From contig NZ_KB889885.1 in assembly GCF_000372805.1 (NCBI RefSeq), positions 164 to 36,014 of the forward strand: a stretch of DNA of 35,851 nucleotides, given 5' to 3'. This document shows, in pieces, positions 24,456-30,917 of the stretch; position 1 is the first letter of the stretch; each line of letters begins with the position of its first letter. Source of the DNA: Marinobacter gelidimuriae (GTDB lineage Bacteria; Pseudomonadota; Gammaproteobacteria; Pseudomonadales; Oleiphilaceae). Made by a program: the position numbers and the translations under genes. The notes under the pieces were generated by a model, which saw only the letters and a program-made list of their open reading frames with translations, was not told the DNA's origin and made no database searches.

Positions 24456-24496
24456 CAGTTAACCACTATGACTGCAGACAGATTATGACTCGCAGA

Positions 24497-24865
24497 CTAG
24501 TCCTGCCAGCTTTGTACTGCCTCTTTTCCGTGCTTTTCACGCCACTCGTTAAGCGTCTTGTGGTTGCCGCCGCGGGTTTTAACCACTTCGCCGGTGTGCG
24601 GGTTGCGATAGGTTTTTTCCGGACGCTTGGCGCGATTTCCGCCGCCAGTCGTAGCGGTTGATGTCGAAGCAATGGACGGATCAATCGCGGCCAGAATTTG
24701 CAGGACGTCTTTTGGCGACTTGCTGTATTCGCTCATCAGTTCACGGACTTTGTTTTCAAACGCCAATTCGCTTTTCAGCGCTTGATCTTCTTCCAGCTTC
24801 TCCAGCTCTGCCGCCAGCTTTTCCATCAGCTGCTTCTTTTGATAATAGTCGTTAATTTTCGCCAT
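24497..24865 (-). CDS. mvaT: MvaT/MvaU-family H-NS-like silencer
   Basis: The 122-aa protein MAKINDYYQKKQLMEKLAAE has an N-terminal coiled-coil oligomerisation region (residues 8-60), a flexible linker, and a C-terminal AT-hook-like DNA-binding segment (RPEKTYRNPHTGEVVKTRGG then NHKTLNEWREKHG). Proteins of this family coat AT-rich, foreign DNA and silence it, and are typical of pseudomonads and relatives. The length is standard and the frame intact. It has its own terminator at 24426-24455. Its place next to rfaH and amid islands suggests control of the surface or mobile genes (inference). Confidence 0.9.
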   Translation of the reverse strand: MAKINDYYQKKQLMEKLAAELEKLEEDQALKSELAFENKVRELMSEYSKSPKDVLQILAAIDPSIASTSTATTGGGNRAKRPEKTYRNPHTGEVVKTRGGNHKTLNEWREKHGKEAVQSWQD

Positions 24866-24889
24866 GAAATTTAAACCTTAAGGTCTGAA

Positions 24890-25123
24890 TTGCCTGATAT
24901 GAACGATGACAACATACCAATTGTATGTGGCCACCAAAATGCCAATATCAATAGTAATGAATCAGTAACGCCAAATCAAAGCATTAATGAACTATCTAGC
25001 GTATTAAAACTTACAATCACTTCAGATTCCAAAAACTCTGACGTTTTTGTTAAAGCATTATCAATTATTACTGATTTTTTAATGACGATATCGGCACAGA
25101 TATACGCTGACTTTTCTGCATGA
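24890..25123 (+). CDS. Short AT-rich ORF between mvaT and rfaH (77 aa)
   Basis: TTG 24890 has AAGG seven to ten bases upstream and gives MPDMNDDNIPIVCGHQNANI, running to 25123 with an acidic, Asn/Ser-rich composition and a hydrophobic end (FVKALSIITDFLMTISAQIY). It is far richer in A and T than its neighbours, overlaps the rfaH 3' end on the other strand, and would leave almost no room for the mvaT promoter. Probably the mvaT regulatory region, though a real small gene is possible. Confidence 0.2.
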   Translation: MPDMNDDNIPIVCGHQNANINSNESVTPNQSINELSSVLKLTITSDSKNSDVFVKALSIITDFLMTISAQIYADFSA

Positions 25124-25550
25124 ACTCAATCAACACAATTGCCCGCTCATCGCCATCGTAACATTGGAATATTGCCCGCATGCCAGCAAACGGGACTTCT
25201 GCAACGTCTACATCGTCGCCACTTTTAATGCCACCCGCGGAAGCAACCTTGTCAAGACTCGCGCGCAAATGATCGATCACTTCATCTTCAACTGGCAGAG
25301 GTTTACCACCGAACCCAACGATTCTTATCACACCGCGAGTAGAACGCAGTTTTGGCCAGACTGGATTCAATTGTGACAAATTGATAAAAATATAGCCCGA
25401 GAACAGCGCTTCCAGCTTGCAACTACGCTTTCCCGAGCGCAGTTTCTCCACCATCACTTTCGGATAAAAACAGGGAATGTCCTGATTTTGTAAATTCATA
25501 AGAGCGCGATCTCCTTGACCGGGCTTGCACTGCAGGACATACCACTTCAT
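25068..25550 (-). CDS. rfaH: RfaH transcription antitermination factor
   Basis: ATG 25550 (MKWYVLQCKPGQGDRALMNL) is preferred over the longer frame from 25634 because RfaH proteins start at this motif. The 160-aa product has the NusG-type NGN domain (ALFSGYIFINLSQLNPVWPK; STRGVIRIVGFGGKPLPVED) and a C-terminal KOW-like domain (DVAEVPFAGMRAIFQCYDGD; VLIEFMQKSQRISVP). RfaH binds RNA polymerase at ops sites and suppresses termination in long surface-polysaccharide operons. I found no clear ops element in the window. Intact, near the damaged wbpM, suggesting a polysaccharide region nearby. Confidence 0.88.
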   Translation of the reverse strand: MKWYVLQCKPGQGDRALMNLQNQDIPCFYPKVMVEKLRSGKRSCKLEALFSGYIFINLSQLNPVWPKLRSTRGVIRIVGFGGKPLPVEDEVIDHLRASLDKVASAGGIKSGDDVDVAEVPFAGMRAIFQCYDGDERAIVLIEFMQKSQRISVPISSLKNQ

Positions 25551-25728
25551 AACAAAGCCTATTAACAATACTTCGTGGATTATACGTACGACGAGTTTGC
25601 GGGTTAGCGCACCTATCCGGCAGCCATTGAGCATCTAGCCACAACGCCCCTTATCGCAACATCGGCGTCAGCTGTAATTGAGAGGGTACTTCGGAGGCTA
25701 TCGCTATCGGGTTAGAAGGAGCGGGGCA

Positions 25729-25857
25729 ATGAACTATGTAAAGGGTGGATCGCGCATACTTGTAGTTTGTACTGCGCTGATATGGCTCATCTGCGGTGGC
25801 GGATGGCGTTTTGGTGGTCCTGGATTTCGACCGGCCGTTATTAAAGCGCTTTACTGA
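25729..25857 (+). CDS. Small membrane peptide (42 aa)
   Basis: ATG 25729 is preceded by AGAAGGAGCGGGGCA, an excellent Shine-Dalgarno sequence. The peptide MNYVKGGSRILVVCTALIWL continues with a short hydrophobic helix, a Gly-rich hinge and a basic end (FRPAVIKALY). No family recognised; it could be a small membrane regulator or toxin. Confidence 0.4.
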   Translation: MNYVKGGSRILVVCTALIWLICGGGWRFGGPGFRPAVIKALY

Positions 25858-25898
25858 TAATGGCAACGATTAAGCGGCTGTGGCCTAAGCTGTATCCT

Positions 25899-27026
25899 TT
25901 ATCGCGAAGGGGCGGAGCCAACCTGCTTCTCCAAATAGCGCCTCAGCCCCGGTTTCTCGATGTGGTATTCGCCTTTTTTGATCTGACTGACAAGACTGGC
26001 CTCCATCAACCGCGCAAGGGCTCGCTGCACGGTTCCCGGTATTCCCTTGTTGCTCGTTTGGGCCTCAATCCGACTCAGAAGCGCCCGCGAGAAAGGGTTT
26101 CCATTGTCCGCCAGCTCAAGGAATACCAGTCGATCCACTGGTTTCATCGTTTTAGCGGTTTCCTCAAACCCCTCCGCCGCATCCAGCAGCTCCAGTGTGT
26201 AGTTCATCGCCTCTCTCAGGGGGCATTTCTCCGTGACCAACCGCTCAACCAACCGCTGCATCCAGTAGGGGGAATGATCCAGATCACCAAACGCCTTGAC
26301 CAGCGACCCCATCGCCACAGCTACCCCGTATTCCGAGGCCATTTTGTTTTGCAAAAACGCACAAAAATCCTCGCCCAGATCGGGAAACCGGTGCAGATTC
26401 GCGAAGTGATAGAACGGCGAGGACTGAGTGCTCATCAGCAAGTGCATGTAGTGGCGGGACGATCCTGTATAAATGCTTTTCACGCGCCCCTGCCTGCGAT
26501 CTAACAGCGTTCTCAGGCTATGTGCCAACCCAGAGAAGTCGTCGCTTGTCGCCAGATGCTGGATCTCGTCAATCAGCAGCAGAATCGTTCTGTCCTTGGC
26601 AGCCTTTTCAAGTTGCGTAACCAGATCGTCAATGCGTGTCAGATCGCGAGTTCCGGCCGACTTTGGATTATTGGCGAACTCCACTTCGACCCGCCCTAGC
26701 ATTTCATTGCTGATGGCCGCCTTTCGCACTTTGCTTGACAGCATACGCTTGATCTTTGACTCACTGGCACAGGCGTCAATGGCCTGCTCTAGCGCCTGCA
26801 CAATGGACTCATGGGGGGCGTTCGGATCACCCCAGAGACTGGCGTACACGCACAAATATCCCTGCTGCTGTGCCGCGGGAGCCAAATCTTGCAGAATGAA
26901 GGCCGTCTTTCCTTTGCGCCGGGGGGCTATAAAGGCAAGGTGTGAGCTGATCCCCACATCGAAGACGTTGAGGTAGTGCTCCGCCAGAGCCGTTCTCGGG
27001 AAATGCCAGTGTGCCCGCGCCATCAT
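25899..27026 (-). CDS. AAA/STAND-like ATPase with C-terminal winged-helix-like region
   Basis: ATG 27026 follows AAGGAATAA. The 375-aa protein has Walker A APRRKGKT (34-41), Walker B TILLLIDEIQHL (147-158), a sensor-like YTGSSR and a helical lid. The end (RALLSRIEAQTSNKGIPGTV; LARLMEASLVSQIKKGEYHI) looks like a winged helix, as in archaeal-type STAND ATPases and in the transposition or defence ATPases of the TniB/TnsC kind. The specific role is unknown. It has its own divergent promoter at 27055-27085. Adjacency to the BREX-like operon suggests, but does not show, a defence role. Confidence 0.75.
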   Translation of the reverse strand: MMARAHWHFPRTALAEHYLNVFDVGISSHLAFIAPRRKGKTAFILQDLAPAAQQQGYLCVYASLWGDPNAPHESIVQALEQAIDACASESKIKRMLSSKVRKAAISNEMLGRVEVEFANNPKSAGTRDLTRIDDLVTQLEKAAKDRTILLLIDEIQHLATSDDFSGLAHSLRTLLDRRQGRVKSIYTGSSRHYMHLLMSTQSSPFYHFANLHRFPDLGEDFCAFLQNKMASEYGVAVAMGSLVKAFGDLDHSPYWMQRLVERLVTEKCPLREAMNYTLELLDAAEGFEETAKTMKPVDRLVFLELADNGNPFSRALLSRIEAQTSNKGIPGTVQRALARLMEASLVSQIKKGEYHIEKPGLRRYLEKQVGSAPSR

Positions 27027-27046
27027 TTATTCCTTTTTATCAGTCG

Positions 27047-27085
27047 ATGTATAAATTATACATAGAACCGATAAACTTGTATAAT
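27047..27085. promoter_or_regulatory. Symmetrical overlapping divergent promoters with operator palindrome
   Basis: Plus strand: TTATAC (27056-27061), 18 bases, TATAAT (27080-27085). Minus strand: TTATAC (27084-27079), 18 bases, TATAAT (27060-27055). The two promoters use the same two blocks as their -10 and -35 in opposite senses. ATGTATA-AAT-TATACAT (27047-27063), a perfect 7-bp-arm palindrome, overlaps the minus -10 and is a likely operator. The minus promoter serves the ATPase gene 22 bases downstream. Confidence 0.55.
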
Positions 27086-27092
27086 AACCATT

Positions 27093-27407
27093 ATGCAGAA
27101 GCGGCTGGCGGCAGTAGCGTATCTAATTTCCCGCAGGCTGCCCACTCCAAGCCAGGTGTGGGGTGAATCCAGAGCAGGGCGTCTCGATTCGCTCAAAAGT
27201 CGTTGGCTAAACGACTTCTCGCCGAAGCCTGAATTTTGGCGAGAGCATTCCCCGCTAATCTGTTCCGGGTTACACGCAGAGGCACCCTTTACCCGCCAAT
27301 CGGAGGTCTGTATTTTTTGTGTAGACCAGGCGTTATGCCAGCCACACAGAGACCCGCAAAATTACCCGCCTCTAACGACCACCCCTGCATCGATCATTGA
27401 TCCGTAA
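27093..27407 (+). CDS. Possible leaderless ORF (104 aa), uncertain
   Basis: ATG 27093 lies seven bases after the plus-strand TATAAT, about at the predicted transcript start, so it would be read without a leader. The peptide starts MQKRLAAVAYLISRRLPTPS and is not recognised. The region also folds into AAGTCGTT/AACGACTT (27198-27218) and CTCGCC/GGCGAG hairpins. It overlaps the end of the helicase gene by 14 bases. The transcript may instead be a structured RNA; the frame gives no strong coding signal. Confidence 0.25.
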   Translation: MQKRLAAVAYLISRRLPTPSQVWGESRAGRLDSLKSRWLNDFSPKPEFWREHSPLICSGLHAEAPFTRQSEVCIFCVDQALCQPHRDPQNYPPLTTTPASIIDP

Positions 27408-29598
27408 GAACCGCCTCAAGCCACGCCTGGGTACCGTGACTCTCAAACGCGCGCTGGCCGAAGCCCTCATTCAGCAAATCCGCCGGCAAAAACTCATCGA
27501 ACTTCTCAACGTGCTTTTCCGGTACCGCGTCCGCCAGCTCAACTTCAGCCGGTACACCGCGCCGCATAACGTCCTGCAGGAAGGTGCAAACAGGCTCAAC
27601 GGAAGTTCCGGACACCTCGATGATCCCGGCGAACGCCCCCGCCTCAAAGCCGCCCTGGAGCAGAAGTGCAACAAGGGTATTCACCGTTTTGTCGCCCAGC
27701 CAGGGACAGACGTAAGTGGCCGCCCCATGCTGAATGATCGGCTGGGACACCATGTGGCTGTGATGGAAAAAGGTCGCCCCTTCCTGGAAGAGGTCTTGAG
27801 CGGTCGAGTCCAGGAAATCAACTTTGGCGGTGCCGACTGCAATTCGGTAGTCCCCGGAAGCGTATATCCGAAACATTTCCTGGCGCACGACATCGTGGAC
27901 GCCGAGCCCTTCACCGGCAAACGCTGGTGGGCTGCCGCCCTTGGTCGCGATCACCTGAATCACGCGCTTGTCGGTGTCCACGTCCGTCACCTTCCAGCTT
28001 CGCCCCCCGAAAACAATGTGCATCTTCGGAATGATGGGCGTATCAAGAGGAAGGGTGCCCAGCACCTTTGTGCCGTTGATGATTCGAAATTCCTCTGGGG
28101 TCCGGAACACCGCATAAAAGCTGTAGTGGTTAACCATTCGCTCGCCCTCAATACCCAGCACAAGTTCGCCGCTGCCCATCTGCGTGAGCAGTGTGGTTCG
28201 GCCCATATGAGCCAAAAGGCGCTTAAAGTGGTCAGTGGTGACAGCCTGGAATGGTCCGGTGCGGCAGAGCAGGGCATAGAGCTGGTCGACGCGAATGCCG
28301 CCCCACTGGGCCGTAGTAGCAAGGATTTGGTGAACCAGTGTCGAAAAATGGAATTGAGAGGTATCGGCAGGCTCAAACCATCGGTTGGAAATCAGCAGTC
28401 GGATCATCGCAAGCGACTGTACCAACTGCACGCGAAGCAGGTCGACTAATTTGAAGCCACTGCAAAGCTCCCGTTCGGCAATCAGCATCCATAGAACAGC
28501 TGCACCACCGCGCCGCCCTGAGCGCCCCATGCGCTGGCGCAGGCTCGACACCGAGTGGGGGGCCGTGACCTGAATCACCGAATTCACTTTGCCAATATCA
28601 ATGCCCAGTTCCAGGGTCATGGTACAAACAGCCGTCGTCGGCAGGAGGTCTTTCTGCAGACGGGCTTCCAGGTCCTCGCGAAACTCTTTTGCAAGCGAGC
28701 CGTGATGCGGAAAGAACTCATTAGGGACGACTCGTTCTTTGCAGAAGTTGGCCAGTTGAGAGGCGATACTCTCTGTGCGACGCCGGCTGTTGGCGAACAC
28801 CAGGTGGGAGCCACCCCGGCATAAACGATACAACTCATCACAAATCTGATGTTCGGCGGGTTTCCGGCGGTCATCGGCCTTTAGATTGGCCGGGTCGAGG
28901 TAGCCCTTCACTTGAACCTTGAGAGTGGAGAAACCCTCTGTATTGGTGATCGTGCTACACGGCATGTTGCCATCTGGTCGCAAAGACAGAGGAACCGTAT
29001 CAAGTTCACCCAGGGTGGCACTGAGCGCCACCCTGGGGATTGGATTCGCCTGACGCTCCAACAGGTGTTCTAGCCGGGTAAGAATAGAAAGTAGTTGCTG
29101 GCCCCGTTCAACCCCAATAAATGCGTGGAATTCATCAACCACCACATAGCGGACGGACGCAAAGGCCTCCCGGGCCCAGCCCGCCTGAAGAATCAACAGG
29201 GCTTCAAGGGATTCAGGGGTGATGAGCAGGATGCCGGACGGCGCCCGCTTCGCTCGTTTTTTCAGCGACTGTGGGGTATCCCCGTGCCAGGGGGTCACCT
29301 GCATGTCCAGCATCTTACACAGCCCTTCCAGGCGCCGGTATTGATCGTTAATCAGCGCCTTGAGAGGGCTAATGTAGAGGATGCTAAAGCCCTCCTGCTG
29401 GTCGGCACTGGCGGTACAGGCTGGCAGGAAAAAGGCCTCCGTTTTACCCCCGGCCGTCGATGCACTGATGAGCACATCGGTATCACCCGCCAGGATTGGT
29501 CCAATCGCGCGTTTCTGGATCTCTCGCAGATCCGCCCATCCCTGCTGGAAGACCCATTTCTGCACTCGGGGATCCAGTCGCTGATATTCCTCGATCAT
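27394..29598 (-). CDS. brxHI: Lhr-like DEAD/DEAH helicase (BrxHI-type)
   Basis: ATG 29598 overlaps the stop of the ATPase gene (ATGA). The 734-aa protein has superfamily II motifs in order: Q-like region QKWVFQQGWADLREIQ, motif I ASTAGGKT (46-53), Ia YISPLKALINDQ, II VDEFHA (154-159), III SATLGEL (193-199), V-type TLELGIDIG and VI QRMGRSGRRGG. These are the helicase core of Lhr-type enzymes; the length is that of a short Lhr core. BrxHI-type helicases of this class belong to type 2 BREX. It probably acts on DNA or RNA during phage infection. It is the last gene of a three-gene operon. Confidence 0.8.
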   Translation of the reverse strand: MIEEYQRLDPRVQKWVFQQGWADLREIQKRAIGPILAGDTDVLISASTAGGKTEAFFLPACTASADQQEGFSILYISPLKALINDQYRRLEGLCKMLDMQVTPWHGDTPQSLKKRAKRAPSGILLITPESLEALLILQAGWAREAFASVRYVVVDEFHAFIGVERGQQLLSILTRLEHLLERQANPIPRVALSATLGELDTVPLSLRPDGNMPCSTITNTEGFSTLKVQVKGYLDPANLKADDRRKPAEHQICDELYRLCRGGSHLVFANSRRRTESIASQLANFCKERVVPNEFFPHHGSLAKEFREDLEARLQKDLLPTTAVCTMTLELGIDIGKVNSVIQVTAPHSVSSLRQRMGRSGRRGGAAVLWMLIAERELCSGFKLVDLLRVQLVQSLAMIRLLISNRWFEPADTSQFHFSTLVHQILATTAQWGGIRVDQLYALLCRTGPFQAVTTDHFKRLLAHMGRTTLLTQMGSGELVLGIEGERMVNHYSFYAVFRTPEEFRIINGTKVLGTLPLDTPIIPKMHIVFGGRSWKVTDVDTDKRVIQVIATKGGSPPAFAGEGLGVHDVVRQEMFRIYASGDYRIAVGTAKVDFLDSTAQDLFQEGATFFHHSHMVSQPIIQHGAATYVCPWLGDKTVNTLVALLLQGGFEAGAFAGIIEVSGTSVEPVCTFLQDVMRRGVPAEVELADAVPEKHVEKFDEFLPADLLNEGFGQRAFESHGTQAWLEAVLTDQ

Positions 29599-30917
29599 AT
29601 TTTAAAGTTGGCTAAATCGTCCGAGGACTCGGCATCGTCCGAATCGACGATCTCAATGTCTACGTCGCTAGGGCGCTCCGTCTCAAGGGTGATTTTCTCC
29701 ACCAGGTCGGACCACTGAATCGAGGGATTTTGGTCCAGGACCGATAGCATGTCGAGGAATGCCTTAATGGTATTGCGGGGTGTCCGGAAGTAGGCGTCAC
29801 CGAGGGTCTTGCTGCAGTGTTGGAGGAACGCCTTAAGGGCGGCATCCGGGACCAGATACTGGTCGGGGTCACCACCGGCAAAGACATGGCGAAGCTTTTT
29901 CAGAAGGATGTACAGTTCTTCGGGTGTCAGGTTGGCCAGGTGCAGGGCCGGGGACGAATAGTCGATTACGCCAGCGCGCTTGGCGAATGAGTTTTCCGCC
30001 AGCCGAGATTGAAGGGCCGCGTAGCTGTACAAGCCCTTGCGCGGATCCAGAAGAAACTCGGGCGTGCCACCCAGAAGGAAGCCGAGGTGCTCCACGGAAC
30101 CCTGCAGGCAGTCGTTGAGGATGCGAAGAATCTGCTCGTAGTTGGACGTTCGCGCTTGCGTGGAGCTGAGCTTGTAGAGGTTCACCATCTCATCAATGTT
30201 GACGATCAAGCCCATATACCCCGCCTGGCGCACAAAGAGGCTCATGAGCTTGAGCGAGTCGTAGAAACTGGTGTCGGAAATAATGGTCCGCACACCAAGG
30301 TCTTTCCTCGCATCGGTCTTGGTGGCGTATTCGGCGCGCAGCCAACGGACGGCGTTGGTCTTGAGTGTGTCGTCGCCCTGCTCATGCCCATACCAGTACG
30401 CTTCAATTATCTTGGCAAAGTCGTAGCCGCCCACCAGTTCGCTCAGCGCGGAGAGCTTGTCATGAATGACATCCGCCACACTCGACTGCTCCGCCTCAGC
30501 CTCCTTTTGCGCCTGGGTAATAAATCGCTCCACAACACTCGTCAGGGCATTGCCGTCAGGCTTGCTGCGCGTAGCCAGGTTGCGCATCAGTTCCGAATAG
30601 AGGTTGCGGGCCTGCCCGCTGGAGGCATGGATGCGCCGATCCGGGGAGAGGTCCGCGTTGACCGTCACCAGTTTTTTCTCAAGAGCAATCGAACGCACGA
30701 CACTCAGAAAGAAGGTCTTGCCGGACCCGTATTCACCGATGATCAGTCGAAAGGCCGACCCGCCGTCAATAATCCGCTCTATGTCCTTGAGCAGGGCATC
30801 TATTTCATTGGAACGCCCCACCTGGATATGTTGGATGCCCAGCTTCGGCGTGACGCCCGATCTGAGGGATTGAATAATCGCGTCCCGCTCTTTCGGTCTG
30901 ACTCGCTGCTCTTTCAT
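29595..30917 (-). CDS. brxD: BrxD-like P-loop ATPase (DUF2791-type)
   Basis: ATG 30917 overlaps the stop of the TerB gene by four bases and follows AGAGGGGCGC. The 440-aa protein begins MKEQRVRPKERDAIIQSLRS and has Walker A GEYGSGKT (61-68) and Walker B GLIVNIDEMVNLY (236-248). Further features are SSTQARTSNYEQILRILNDC, FLLGGTPEFLLDPRKGLYSY and a helical lid, ending in an acidic tail (VDSDDAESSDDLANFKI). This is the profile of BrxD, the ATP-binding protein of type 2 BREX, and of similar ATPases in Ter-linked operons. It is expected to work with the helicase encoded next to it. Intact, translationally coupled on both sides. Confidence 0.8.
   Translation of the reverse strand: MKEQRVRPKERDAIIQSLRSGVTPKLGIQHIQVGRSNEIDALLKDIERIIDGGSAFRLIIGEYGSGKTFFLSVVRSIALEKKLVTVNADLSPDRRIHASSGQARNLYSELMRNLATRSKPDGNALTSVVERFITQAQKEAEAEQSSVADVIHDKLSALSELVGGYDFAKIIEAYWYGHEQGDDTLKTNAVRWLRAEYATKTDARKDLGVRTIISDTSFYDSLKLMSLFVRQAGYMGLIVNIDEMVNLYKLSSTQARTSNYEQILRILNDCLQGSVEHLGFLLGGTPEFLLDPRKGLYSYAALQSRLAENSFAKRAGVIDYSSPALHLANLTPEELYILLKKLRHVFAGGDPDQYLVPDAALKAFLQHCSKTLGDAYFRTPRNTIKAFLDMLSVLDQNPSIQWSDLVEKITLETERPSDVDIEIVDSDDAESSDDLANFKI

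Noticed and set aside
27100..27130. Possible ops (RfaH) site near GGCGGCAGTAGCGT
   Set aside because: The ops consensus GGCGGTAGCGT is interrupted by additional bases, and no polysaccharide operon follows.
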